DNA from: Clostridia bacterium
Lineage (GTDB): Bacteria; Bacillota; Clostridia; TANB77; CAG-508
Length of the DNA stretch: 64,000 nucleotides
Assembly (NCBI GenBank): GCA_017404545.1
Contig: JAFRCC010000018.1
Span: 124,001-188,000, forward strand
Reading direction: 5' to 3'
This document shows, piece by piece, positions 25,886-36,043 of the stretch. A program made the translations under genes and the position numbers. The notes under the pieces were generated by a model. That model did no database searches. It saw only the letters and a program-made list of their open reading frames with translations, and was not told the DNA's origin. The stretch's first letter is position 1; each line of letters starts with the position of its first letter.

Positions 25886-27040
25886 TTACATATTTAAATT
25901 ATACGTAGGTGTAATTTTTCTTACTACCTTAATATTATCATTTATATCATTAACTAACACTTGTGGCAAATCTCTACTTAAAAATAAAGAAATTCCCTCC
26001 GTAGAGCAATATGCTCCTGTATTTTTAAATATAAAAATATCTCCCACTTGCAAATTTGATACTTCTATTTTTTTTACTAAAATATCATTTATTGTACAGA
26101 GAGAGCCACAAATATTCCATATTTCAGTATCATTATTATCTCTTTTTGGGAAAATCTCCATTTGCGGTATTTTCATAGCCATAAATTGTCCATAATATAC
26201 TAAATGGTTAATGCCTCCATCCACAATTGCAAATCTTTCATTTTTGTTAATTTTTTTATCAACAACTTTGGTAAGATATATCCCACAACTTGCAACCATG
26301 CTTCTTCCAATTTCAAGTATAATATTTCCTTTGAATTTACAATTATTTAATAATTCTGAAAATTCTTTCAGAAATGAATCTTCGTCAAAATTTTCATTAC
26401 TAAAATAATGTACTGGGAACCCGGTTCCGAACTCTAGCTCTTTTATTTTAAAATTGTAATTACATTCAATTTCTTCTATAAGGCTATCCATATAATCAAG
26501 CTCCTTTTTTAGAACTTTTATGGAATTTTTCTGTGTCCCCGTAAAATACTGTAATCCAACAATTTCGATATGTGGATATAAAGCTCTTTTTTCGATTATT
26601 TTCTTACATTCTTCTTCATTAATACCAAATTGATTCCCACTTGTAATTCTAATAAGAATCTTTACATTTTCCTTTTGATTCTTTAATGCTTCAAATTGAG
26701 ACATCGATTCAATAGAAAAAAATCTAATATCACTTTCGCTTATAATTCTATTAATTAATTTATCATCTTTGTTAATTCCAGATATTAAAATTTTGTTGCC
26801 GTTAATTTTTTTGCTCTTACAAATCTCATATTCTCCATTTGAGCACACCTCAAATCTATCAACATCTTCTTCTATGTCTTTTACAATAAATGTATTAGCT
26901 TTTATAGCATAACATAGCTTTGTATTTTTTGGAAGAGATGCTTTTAGATAACTAATTCTACTTTTTAAAGTTTTTATATCAAAAACGTATGCTGGAGTTT
27001 CATAATTATCAACTATATTTTTTATTATATCTTCTTTCAT
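25886..27040 (-). CDS. Fold-type III PLP-dependent decarboxylase, 384 aa
   Basis: The start at 27040 has AAAGGAATG 10 nt upstream. Residues of the diaminopimelate/ornithine decarboxylase family are all visible: PLP-binding Lys47 in CYAIKAN, the phosphate loop ELEFGTGFP near 200, ILEIGRSM near 240, the GSLCTINDIL segment with the active-site Cys-x-x-x-Asp, and the NTGAYC Tyr near 355. Free-standing LysA is an unlikely role because the gene lies between an adenylation enzyme and a carrier protein. In butirosin biosynthesis BtrK, of the same family, decarboxylates glutamate while it is bound to a carrier protein. A similar reaction here is inferred. Confidence 0.85.
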   Translation of the reverse strand: MKEDIIKNIVDNYETPAYVFDIKTLKSRISYLKASLPKNTKLCYAIKANTFIVKDIEEDVDRFEVCSNGEYEICKSKKINGNKILISGINKDDKLINRIISESDIRFFSIESMSQFEALKNQKENVKILIRITSGNQFGINEEECKKIIEKRALYPHIEIVGLQYFTGTQKNSIKVLKKELDYMDSLIEEIECNYNFKIKELEFGTGFPVHYFSNENFDEDSFLKEFSELLNNCKFKGNIILEIGRSMVASCGIYLTKVVDKKINKNERFAIVDGGINHLVYYGQFMAMKIPQMEIFPKRDNNDTEIWNICGSLCTINDILVKKIEVSNLQVGDIFIFKNTGAYCSTEGISLFLSRDLPQVLVNDINDNIKVVRKITPTYNLNM

Positions 27041-27115
27041 AATAAATTTCATTCCTTTCTTGCTTCCTTTGAAGGCACTCTTAGCGATGAAAAATTATTT
27101 TTTAATTATTCTCCT

Positions 27116-28612
27116 TTACTTAATTTCAGCTAATACTTTTCTATCTATCTTTCCATTTTTTGTTAGCGGAAACTCTTTAACTGGAATTAATACGTTTGGA
27201 ATCATAAATACTGGTAATATATCTGTAAGCTTTGCATGAATTTCCTTTTTATCTATATTACCAATGTAATAACCATAGATTTTGCTTTTTTCTTCATTAT
27301 ATAGCACACAAGCTCTTTTTATTTCATCAATTTTCTCTAACGCAATTTGGATTTCCTCAAGTTCTATTCTATGTCCTTGATGCTTAATTTGAAAATCTTT
27401 TCTGCCAGAAAATACAAGATTTCCATCTTTATTATAATATCCTAAATCTCCAGTTTTATATATAATATCTCTATATTTATTATTTAATGGGTTTTGAATA
27501 AAGCACTTGTTGGATAACTCCATATTACCATAATATCCAAGAGCCAAAGAATTTCCCCTTACACATATTTCTCCAATATCGCCATTTTCTTTTACCTCGT
27601 TATTATCTTCACTCAATAAGATGATTTCTTTATTATCAAATGGAATGCCAATTGGAATCTTATCATCATATTCTTTATTATTATCTATAATATAATATGT
27701 ACAATTACATGTAATTTCTGTTGGTCCATATAAATTAACAAACATAGCATTTGGCAAATGTGCTATCCATTGTTTCAAATGCTTTAATGGCATTACTTCG
27801 CCACTAAATAGTACTTTATTTACACTATTTGGCACCTTATAATCAAGCCCATGAAATGTTGTAATTAAACAAAGAGCAGAAACCGCCCAGATTAATGTTG
27901 TTACATTGTTATAACATATATAATCTAATAAATCCGCTGGTCTAGAAAATATTTTCTTGGGTACAATTACAAGTGTTGCACCAACTTTCATTGATGAATA
28001 TATATCTTTAACCGATACATCAAAATCAAATGGCGCTTGGTTTGCAATAATATCTTTATCTGAAATACCAAATTTTTCTGTAAATACGCTTATGAAATCA
28101 ATCACGGATTTATGATCTATTACAACCCCCTTTGGTTTTCCTGTAGAGCCAGATGTAAAATTAACATATAGTGGATCCGTATCCATACTTTGATTCCTTA
28201 TACTAAAAAGAGCTTCTTCGTCAGTTTGAACTTTATCCATATCCTCTACAAGTAAAATCTTACTACTACATATTTGTTTAGCAAGCTCATTATGTTCATT
28301 GTCTGTAACTAAAATATTGCTCCCTAAAGTATTAAAAATATCTATTAACCTTGTTACTGGTAGATCTGGATTTAATAATATATAGAAATCTCCTGCATAC
28401 ACTGTCCCAAAAAAAGTACTTAATGCATTTATTCCTTTATCCATTAATATTGGAACTGGTTTTCTAATGCCAATTTCATTTTTAATAACTGTTGCAATTC
28501 TTTTTGACTTGGCTACAAGCTCGCCATATGTACATTTTTTTTCTTCTATTACAGCAATTTTATCACTAAATTTTTTTTCTGAATTTTCAATATATTCTAA
28601 AATGTTTTTCAT
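27116..28612 (-). CDS. Amino-acid adenylation enzyme (DltA-like), 498 aa
   Basis: The start at 28612 follows GAGAGGCAATAAA. It is a stand-alone NRPS-type adenylation protein with core motifs in order: NFTSGSTGKPKGVVI near 162, APFDFDVSVKDIY (the Asp that binds the substrate amino group) near 208, NLYGPTEITC near 305, YKTGDLGYYNKDG and GRKDFQIKHQGHRIELEEIE-like region near 400, and the C-terminal Lys in TKNGKIDRKVL. It should load an amino acid onto the carrier protein Ser. The first gene of the five-gene operon; a repeat lies just upstream. Confidence 0.88.
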   Translation of the reverse strand: MKNILEYIENSEKKFSDKIAVIEEKKCTYGELVAKSKRIATVIKNEIGIRKPVPILMDKGINALSTFFGTVYAGDFYILLNPDLPVTRLIDIFNTLGSNILVTDNEHNELAKQICSSKILLVEDMDKVQTDEEALFSIRNQSMDTDPLYVNFTSGSTGKPKGVVIDHKSVIDFISVFTEKFGISDKDIIANQAPFDFDVSVKDIYSSMKVGATLVIVPKKIFSRPADLLDYICYNNVTTLIWAVSALCLITTFHGLDYKVPNSVNKVLFSGEVMPLKHLKQWIAHLPNAMFVNLYGPTEITCNCTYYIIDNNKEYDDKIPIGIPFDNKEIILLSEDNNEVKENGDIGEICVRGNSLALGYYGNMELSNKCFIQNPLNNKYRDIIYKTGDLGYYNKDGNLVFSGRKDFQIKHQGHRIELEEIQIALEKIDEIKRACVLYNEEKSKIYGYYIGNIDKKEIHAKLTDILPVFMIPNVLIPVKEFPLTKNGKIDRKVLAEIK

Positions 28613-28730
28613 TTTATTGCCTCTCACATTACAAAAATCTATACTAATATCGTTATATCTCATGAATTAAATAATACTAAAAAAAATCTTTCAAATCAAC
28701 CTAATTATCCCATTTTTAAAATTTTTATTT

Positions 28731-28820
28731 GTTCCGGTCAGAGAAGGACTATTGTCTGCATTTATGAAAGCCCCGCACAGCAACCAACTGAAGCGTATGC
28801 GTATGGCAATATTAACTAAT
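28731..28820 (+). repeat. Half copy of the 21311-21445 element
   Basis: About 75% identical over 75 bp to one arm (reverse complement) of the palindromic element, including TTGTCTGCATTT, GAAAG, CCCGC and ATGCGTA blocks. It lies in the 279-bp gap between the Dlt-like operon and ackA, and lacks the other arm. Confidence 0.6.
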
Positions 28821-28850
28821 AGCATTTTATTTTAAATTATGTCAAACCAA

Positions 28851-28883
28851 AAGGCAGGTCATGCATCATACACAACCTGCCTT
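28851..28883 (-). terminator. Terminator of the acetate kinase operon
   Basis: AAGGCAGGT and ACCTGCCTT form a perfect 9-bp stem 9 bp past the ackA stop. Confidence 0.65.
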
Positions 28884-28891
28884 ACACATTC

Positions 28892-30082
28892 TTAAATTAA
28901 ATTCATTGTTTCTCTTGCAATTACTAGCTCTTCGTTTGTTGGTATAACATATACTTTTATTGCTGAATCTGGTGTTGAAATTTCTTCTTCTTCACCTCTT
29001 ACTTCATTCTTAGCTCCGTCTATCTTAATTCCTAAGAATTCAAGATTTTTGCATATTCCAGCTCTTCTATTTTTTTGATTTTCACCAACACCTGCTGTAA
29101 ATACAATCGTATCAACTCCTCCAAGCGATACAATAAATTTAGCAATATATTGTGCTATATTTAAATCATATGCTTTTAATGCAAGTTTTGCTCTCTCATT
29201 TCCTTTTTCAGCCTCAGCTTCAATATCTCTAACATCTGGAGTTACGCCAGAAATTCCATATATTCCAGATTCTTTGTTCAATATTTTGTCCATTTCCTCT
29301 GGTTTTATATTTTCCTTTTTCATTAAATATGTAACTATTGATGGATCTAAATCACCACTTCTAGCACACATCATAATTCCACCAAGTGGAGTAAGTCCCA
29401 TGCTTGTATCTACAGATTTTCCTCCATCAACAGCACATAAGCTTGCACCTTGACCAATATGGCATACGATTGTTTTTAAACTTTCTACAGGTTTTCCCAT
29501 AACTTCTGCTACTCTTTTAGATACGTATGAATGAGATGTTCCATGGAAACCATATTTACGAATTTTGTAATCTCTGTAATAGTGATATGGTATTGGAAAT
29601 AAAAATCTCTCCTCAGGAATTGTTTTGTGGAATCCATTATCAAATACAGCAACCATAGGCGTATTTGGCATTAATGCTTTACATGCTTCCATTCCCATTG
29701 CTGCCGCCATATTATGAACAGGCGCTAGGTCTGCAACTTCTTTTACTCCTGCTATTACACTATCATCAATGATAACTGGATCTGTATATTTTTCTGCGCC
29801 TTGAACAACTCTATGTCCAACTCCGCCGATTTCGTCTAAGCTACTAACTACAGCATAATCTGTTTTAGTTAATTGCTCTATAATAAATTCTAAGGCTTCT
29901 TTGTGTGTTGGAGCTGGATGCTCTATTCTATATTTCTCGCCATTTACTTTGTGTGTAACAAATGATACCTCTGGCTCTCCTATTCTTTCGTAATTTCCTT
30001 TTGCAATAACTTCTTCATTATCCATGTTTATTAATTGATATTTTAATGAAGAGCTTCCACAGTTTAATACTAAAATTTTCAT
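28892..30082 (-). CDS. ackA: Acetate kinase, second copy
   Basis: Full-length 396 residues, start at 30082 (AAAGGAGAATATC). Motifs are VLNCGSSSLKYQL at the N-terminus, RVVQGAEKYTDPV, the catalytic region VFDNGFHKTIPEE, RKYGFHGTSHSYV and FTAGVGENQ. It interconverts acetate plus ATP and acetyl phosphate plus ADP. Its N-terminal motif has Cys in place of the usual Asn-Ser Ser-Gly context (NCGSSS). Position 70 bp after an obvious paralogue shows tandem duplication. Confidence 0.95.
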   Translation of the reverse strand: MKILVLNCGSSSLKYQLINMDNEEVIAKGNYERIGEPEVSFVTHKVNGEKYRIEHPAPTHKEALEFIIEQLTKTDYAVVSSLDEIGGVGHRVVQGAEKYTDPVIIDDSVIAGVKEVADLAPVHNMAAAMGMEACKALMPNTPMVAVFDNGFHKTIPEERFLFPIPYHYYRDYKIRKYGFHGTSHSYVSKRVAEVMGKPVESLKTIVCHIGQGASLCAVDGGKSVDTSMGLTPLGGIMMCARSGDLDPSIVTYLMKKENIKPEEMDKILNKESGIYGISGVTPDVRDIEAEAEKGNERAKLALKAYDLNIAQYIAKFIVSLGGVDTIVFTAGVGENQKNRRAGICKNLEFLGIKIDGAKNEVRGEEEEISTPDSAIKVYVIPTNEELVIARETMNLI

Positions 30083-30152
30083 GATATTCTCCTTTATATT
30101 ATATTTTGCTATGATTCTATTTTTTGCCCGAAACAAAGCTCGTCCATTTTCA

Positions 30153-31346
30153 TTACTTTTTTGTTAAATTTGCTGTTTCACGAGCTATTAATAGTTCTTC
30201 ATTTGTTGGTATTACAAATATTTTTACTCTTGAGTCTGGCGCAGATATTTCTGCTTCCTGATTCCTTATTTCATTCTTTTCGTAATCAAGCTGTACGCCG
30301 AAAAACTTTAAGTAATCACATATTTGCCTTCTTGACATTGGTCCTTTTTCTCCAACACCTGCGGTGAAAGTTAATACATCAAATCCGCCCATAGAAACTG
30401 CATATTTTGCTACATATTGTGCTACTTGGTATGCAAAATTTTCAAGAGCCATTTGAGCATTTTTATCGCCATCTATTGCTTCGGCCTCAATATCTCTAAA
30501 ATCTACAGATACTTCTGAAATACCATATACTCCAGATTTTTTATTCAAAATTTCATCCATTTCTTCTGTTGTATGGTTTCTATATTTAGCTATATATGTT
30601 ACAACTGATGGATCCATATCACCAGAACGCGTTCCCATTGGAATTCCACCTAGAGGTGTAAATCCCATACTTGTGTCTACAGATTTACCATACTTAATAG
30701 CACATACACTTGCTCCCTGTCCAAGATGGCAATTTATTATTTTTAAATCCTTTATATCTTTGTTCATAAGCTCCGCTGCTCTGCCTGATACAAACTGATG
30801 CGATGTTCCATGGAATCCATATTTACGAATTTTATATTTTTCGTAATATTTGTATGGAATTGGATAAATATATGTTTCCGGCGGCATTGTTTGGTGGAAT
30901 GATGTATCAAACACTACAACATTCTTTTTGCCCGGCATAACATTCATACATGCTCTTATTCCAAGAATTGCAGCCGGATTATGTAGTGGTGCAAGTTCAA
31001 TACTTTCTTCTAAACCTTTCATTACTTCATCATTTACTAAAGCTGGCTTGGTAAATTTTTCTCCGCCATGAACAATTCTGTGTCCTATAGCATCTATCTC
31101 ATCTGGTGATTCAATAACCCCATATACACTATTTTGCAATGTTTTTAATACAAATGTAATTGCCTTTTCATGGTTTGAAACGGGCTTTTCAAAAGAACGT
31201 TTCATATCTGCAACTTTGTGTGTTAGAAAAGAATTGTATTGTCCAATTCTTTCGAAATTTCCCTTAGCTAAAACTTCTTCCGTTTCCATATCTATAAGCT
31301 GATATTTAAGTGAAGAGCTTCCGCTATTAAGTACAAGTACTTTCAT
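30153..31346 (-). CDS. ackA: Acetate kinase, first copy
   Basis: Full-length 397 residues, start at 31346. Motifs are VLNSGSSSLKYQL, RIVHGGEKFTKP, VFDTSFHQTMPPETY, RKYGFHGTSHQFV and FTAGVGEKGP. It retains the canonical NSGSSS and HGGE forms, unlike its downstream copy. Its ribosome-binding site AAAGGAGG is the end of the GGGACGGAGC repeat between pta and this gene. Acetyl phosphate made by Pta would be converted to acetate and ATP here. Confidence 0.95.
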   Translation of the reverse strand: MKVLVLNSGSSSLKYQLIDMETEEVLAKGNFERIGQYNSFLTHKVADMKRSFEKPVSNHEKAITFVLKTLQNSVYGVIESPDEIDAIGHRIVHGGEKFTKPALVNDEVMKGLEESIELAPLHNPAAILGIRACMNVMPGKKNVVVFDTSFHQTMPPETYIYPIPYKYYEKYKIRKYGFHGTSHQFVSGRAAELMNKDIKDLKIINCHLGQGASVCAIKYGKSVDTSMGFTPLGGIPMGTRSGDMDPSVVTYIAKYRNHTTEEMDEILNKKSGVYGISEVSVDFRDIEAEAIDGDKNAQMALENFAYQVAQYVAKYAVSMGGFDVLTFTAGVGEKGPMSRRQICDYLKFFGVQLDYEKNEIRNQEAEISAPDSRVKIFVIPTNEELLIARETANLTKK

Positions 31347-31354
31347 CGTATCAT

Positions 31355-31481
31355 CCTCCTTTAATTTTGGGGACGGAGCAAAAAAATTAAGTTTACAATA
31401 CAAAATTTTGAGATTCGTCCCTATTTTTTAAGTTTATAATAAAAAAATTATCACTAACTGTAATTTTTTGCTCCGTCCCTA
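31355..31481 (-). repeat. GGGACGGAGC repeat, copy 2 (carries the ackA ribosome-binding site)
   Basis: On the minus strand the element begins GGGACGGAGCAAAAAA in contact with the pta stop codon TAG and ends GCTCCGTCCCCAAAATTAAA joined to GGAGG of ackA. An internal GGGACGA copy suggests a nested or duplicated unit. It shares AAGTTTACA with copy 1. Confidence 0.8.
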
Positions 31482-32474
31482 TTTTTGCGCTTGAACTGCT
31501 GTTATTGCTATTACACCTACTATATCATCTGCTGAACAACCTCTTGATAAATCATTTACTGGTTTTGCAATTCCTTGGCATAATGGTCCATATGCCTCGG
31601 CTTTTGCCAATCTTTGAACTAACTTATACCCTATATTTCCTGCGTCTAAATCTGGAAATATTAAAGTATTTGCTTTACCAGCAACTGGGCTTCCTGGTGC
31701 TTTTGATGCCGCAATTTCTGGTACTATTGCTGCATCTAATTGTAGCTCTCCATCACAAATTAAATTTGGAGCTTTTTCTTTTAATATTTTTGTTGCTTCA
31801 ATAACTTTTTCTGTTAAAGGAGATGTTGCACTTCCATATGTTGAATATGAAAGCATTGCAACCTTTGCTTCACTTCCAACTAATTGTTCAAAACTTTTAC
31901 TTGAAGAAATTGCAATCTCAGCCAAACTTTCAGCATCTGGATATTCATTAAGTCCAGAATCTGAAAAAATGAATGTTCCTTTCTCTCCATACTCACAATT
32001 TGGAACACACATAATAAAAAATGCTGAAACCAATTTAGTCCCTGGTGCAGTTTTTAATATTTGCAAAGCAGGTCTAAGTGTATTAGATGTTGAATGGCAT
32101 GCTCCAGATACCAACCCATCTGCTAAACCTGCTTTTACCATCATCATTCCATAATAGGTTTCATCTTTTAAAGTTTCTTTCGCCTTTTCAGGAGTCATTC
32201 CCTTTAATTTTCTAAGTTCGTAAAAATCATTAGACAACTTTTCGTAGTTACTATCTTCAACTGGAGTTACTATTCTTACTCCATCTATATTAATATTGCT
32301 CTCCTTGGCAAGATTGAATATTTCCTCTTTGTTTCCAAGCACTATTACATCGGCAAAGCCTTCTTTTCTAACTTTTTCGACGGCTTGCAAAGTTCTAATA
32401 TCATTTCCCTCTGGTAAAACAATAGTCTTAATATCTCTTTTGGCTTTTTGTTTCATTGTTTCAATAAAAGTCAT
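31479..32474 (-). CDS. pta: Phosphate acetyltransferase
   Basis: The 331-residue short form of Pta converts acetyl-CoA and phosphate to acetyl phosphate. Features are IVLPEGNDIRTLQA near the N-terminus, LADGLVSGACHSTSNTLRPALQ near 135, and the C-terminal GKANTLIFPDLDAGNIGYKLVQR and IAKPVNDLSRG. The start at 32474 follows GAAGGGAGTGGATGG. It heads a pta-ackA-ackA run broken only by the repeat. Confidence 0.95.
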   Translation of the reverse strand: MTFIETMKQKAKRDIKTIVLPEGNDIRTLQAVEKVRKEGFADVIVLGNKEEIFNLAKESNINIDGVRIVTPVEDSNYEKLSNDFYELRKLKGMTPEKAKETLKDETYYGMMMVKAGLADGLVSGACHSTSNTLRPALQILKTAPGTKLVSAFFIMCVPNCEYGEKGTFIFSDSGLNEYPDAESLAEIAISSSKSFEQLVGSEAKVAMLSYSTYGSATSPLTEKVIEATKILKEKAPNLICDGELQLDAAIVPEIAASKAPGSPVAGKANTLIFPDLDAGNIGYKLVQRLAKAEAYGPLCQGIAKPVNDLSRGCSADDIVGVIAITAVQAQK

Positions 32475-32600
32475 TCCATCCACTCCCTTCATATCGAACT
32501 TATTATATAGGTATTCCTGCAAAATATCAATAAATTTTTAATTTATATTTTTGGGACACCTTCCGAAATCATCATTCGCATTGTATTTTATAAAAAAATA

Positions 32601-32631
32601 GAAAGGCAATGCTATAGCTGCATTGCCTTTC
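32601..32631 (-). terminator. Perfect hairpin in the pta upstream region
   Basis: GAAAGGCAATGC and GCATTGCCTTTC form a 12-bp stem followed on the minus strand by TATTTTTTT. It lies 127 bp upstream of pta within a 373-bp gap, so it either ends the helicase transcript or attenuates pta. The rest of the gap holds no gene I can support. Confidence 0.7.
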
Positions 32632-32847
32632 AGAGCTATTGAATTTTCTCTGCAACTATAACCCACCGGTATTTTTGTGAAAATACACCTATTCTTTACA
32701 CGTGCGACCGCCATTTATACGGGTTATTGTATCATCTACATTTATTTCTTTCATACAACCGAATAAACAATAATTATGACCAAATAAGTACCTACTCCTA
32801 TCGTTTGATCAATACTCAGTATCTTGTACTATGTCATTTTAGTATAA

Positions 32848-35800
32848 TCAGTGAATTTGGTTCGTGTCCCTAAAATCACCTAAAATCATAATTGCATCTG
32901 AAAAGAAATTTACGCCATTCCATATATCTTCGTCACCTATCATTGCAATTCGATATTTTGCTCTTGTAATGGCAACATTTAACAGATTTACATTTTTACC
33001 TGCCCAATTAGCTGCACTTATTGCTGTGTTGTCGCACCCTAATACAAAAAGTACTTCATAAGCTTCTTTTCCTTGAAAAGTATGAACTGTACCTACGCTT
33101 TCTTCTATCCAATCATCTATTTTCTGTTTTTGGCGTGGCAATATTAAATTTAAGTTTTTGGCTAGCATTGGCTTAATTTCTTTTATAACACTTTTAAATG
33201 GGGATATTATGTATATTTTAGGTAATCCTCCATATACTTCTATTGACTTATTGATAATCTCACAAACTTTTTCTCCCTGCTCTTTTACAAAATGATTTTT
33301 ATCTCCTATTTCCTTTCCCTTAATATTTATCCATTGAGAATGCTCTAATACAAATTTTTTATCTGCTTCTGGCTGTTTAGTTTCATTTATCATTCTTCCG
33401 TTATACACTATCTGATTGGAAATTTCGAACATTGGATTTATGCACCTTCTGTGCACTATTAAAGGGCAACCTACCCACAGGTTATTTCTGTATCCACCAT
33501 ATTTATTTAAGTTATCTGCCAAGTTTTGAACAGATATTTCGCTTTTTCTGTATATCGTAGGAATTTGATATTTTTCTGCAAAAGCTTTACTAATTTCTTT
33601 TGGAATAGTTACAACTGGCTCTACTTGAAGTGGATCTCCTACAATTATACTTTTTTTAAATCTCCACATTGCTCCTATAGATGAACTTGGTGTCGCTTGA
33701 CCCGCTTCATCTATAATTAGCGTACCTAATTGCCCTTTTTGAATTCCTCCGAAGAAAATTACTTACAGATGCAAACGTTGTTGAAATTACTGGTACTACC
33801 AAAAATATGGTATTTAGAGCATGATGATATGCAAAAGGTTTATCCTCGGTTCCAATCCCCGCAATATTCATAAAAAATCCAAGATTATGTTTTACAGCCC
33901 TAGAATTCAAAACAAATGCTTTTTGTAATTTTAAAGCTTTATAAAATAGCTCTTCTCTTAATTTATCATATTCATTGGTTGTAAAAGGACATACCGTCTG
34001 TAATTTAGGATTTTCATTTAATCCATTCCAAAACTCATAGTCTACATAATTTTCAGAAAATTCTCTTTTATATTCTTTTATTTTTCCTTCTAGTGATTCA
34101 CACTCTTCAATTTTTACCTTTAATTTTTCTTCCTCAATTTTTAAATGACTTATTTTTTGTTGTATATTAGAAATGGCATCGTTTTCTTCTTGCAATTTAT
34201 TTCGAAGATCAATCTTTTTATCTAATGCCTCAACTATTTCTGCTCTTGTTTTGAATGCATTTGCAATTTTTTGAAAAACGTTCATTTTTCTTTTTATGTC
34301 AATTATTAGCTCATCTTGATTATGTATTTCAGCTTCAATGTTCATTTTATTTTTACATAAAGTGTCTATTTCTTTTTTTAAATCTGCTTGATTTTTTATA
34401 TTCTCCTTCAAACTAGCTATATGCGATTTTATTAAGCTATATTTTTCAGTATCAGAAATAACGTTCATAATATATTTTCTGTATTGTTGAACTTTATTAT
34501 ATAGCTCTTTAAATTCTTGTTTTGCTTTTTGCCAATCTGCTTTTTCCTCTGTATTTCTTAATGAGTTGTCATTAAACCATAAAGCCTGCTTAAATTTATT
34601 TATATTACTTTTATTACCGAGCCTTGCAGAAATTAACCCCCAACAATCTTCTTTATTTTCAATTAATTCATTTGCGATGTTTGTAAAGTAAAGCTCATTT
34701 TCGTTTTGCAAATTAAACAAATTTGTCATTGTATTTTGCATATCTTTTAGTTTAGGTAGCTCTGTTGTTATATTTTCTACCGCTTTATTGTTATTCGATG
34801 CAACTAATATGCCATAGTCAGCTATTTTTTTATCAATTTCGTAGTAGTATGTGTAAATAGAAAATGGAACCTTTAAACTTTTTTGCTTGAAAGCGTCATC
34901 TGGATTTTTATAACTACACATCTTTTCGGCCCTATCTACAATATATGATGCTATTATTTCTTTTAGTAATGTAGTTTTTCCGGTTCCTGGTGGTCCATTT
35001 ACTGAAAAATTTTTTCTATCTTTTTCTATTGATAAATTAATTGCTACTTGTTGCATTAATGATGGCTTGTATATAGACGGCCATTTTCCCATTGGATAAT
35101 TATTTGGATTTAATACTTTCTTTAATTGTTCCTTATCTAAGTCTATTTCAACCTTATTTTCATTTTTTTTGTTTAATGCTCCTATATAATCATAAATAGA
35201 ATCTTGCTTACTTGCATTTTCTAAAACCCATTTTATATCTTTTGCATAAAAGCTTTCTAAAATATCCGTTTTGTCATCTTGTTTATCATCTTCTTTTTTA
35301 TTTGATCTTTTTTTAAGTATTTTGCAATTAATCGTACAGTAAAAATCTATAAAATCAGAATTTAGTCCAATTGATTCTATAGCCTCTACATATATGTCAA
35401 AAAGGTCTTGCTCTGTTATTTTCATTCCTGGTTTAAAAAAACTGTTAATTCGCTCATTTATTTTTTTAATATCCTCTTCTTTAAAATTTACGTTGATACT
35501 TTTTGAATTAATTATTTTGCATATTGCATACATAAAAGGCGATATTGAAAAAGAGCCCGGAACTACTTCTTTGTTATCGTCTACTTTTAATCCACCTAAA
35601 CAGCATATAGATCCATCTTTTTCAATTTTTTCTTCGGAATTAATTCCGGTTTTTTTTACCATTTCACTTACTAATGAATCCACCATAGCTTTTCCAATAT
35701 ATACGTCGTACGACAATACATATTCTTTGTTTTGTACCCATGTTATTTTTTCATTTTTATTTTTTAAATATCTTGTAGTTTTACTTACAGATGGAATAGT

Positions 35801-35854
35801 TGGTGAAAAAAATTCCATATCATACCAATACTTTAAAATATTTGTTTCTACCAT
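32848..35854 (-). CDS. Superfamily I DNA/RNA helicase, about 1001 aa, read through a CGG frameshift
   Basis: ATG at 35854 follows AAAGGAAATAAAA. A Walker A motif NGPPGTGKTTLLKEI lies near residue 290, followed by a long coiled-coil insertion rich in Lys and Glu (about 450-620). The zero frame runs to codon 701 and then hits CGG at 33749-33751. Skipping one base gives SNFLGGIQKGQLGTLIIDEAGQAT, which contains the Walker B DEAGQA. It then continues into IIVGDPLQVEPVV, VGTVHTFQGKEA and VAITRAK, the later helicase motifs. Without the shift the ATPase would lack motif II onward. Related large helicases occur in Clostridia; the biological role is not clear. Confidence 0.8.
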
Positions 35855-35946
35855 TTTTATTTCCTTTACTTTTTATAATTTGGAAAATCTAGATTATTTT
35901 ATCATTAATATAGACCAAAAACAACAATAATAATTTTTTTACTTTT

Positions 35947-35975
35947 TTGACAAATTTGTAATTTTATTGTAAACT
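35947..35975 (+). promoter_or_regulatory. Promoter of the LCP gene
   Basis: A perfect TTGACA is followed after 17 bp by TAAACT, 69 bp upstream of the TTG start codon. Confidence 0.7.
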
Positions 35976-36043
35976 ATATAGCATATTTCGTAAACTTGCT
36001 GATGAATTTGCCTATATAAATTAAGCTTGAAAGGAGTAATATT

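Noticed and set aside
32538..32714. A 58-codon minus-strand ORF in the pta upstream gap
   Set aside because: It runs through the perfect terminator-like hairpin at 32601-32631, has no ribosome-binding site, and its codon use is unlike that of the neighbours.
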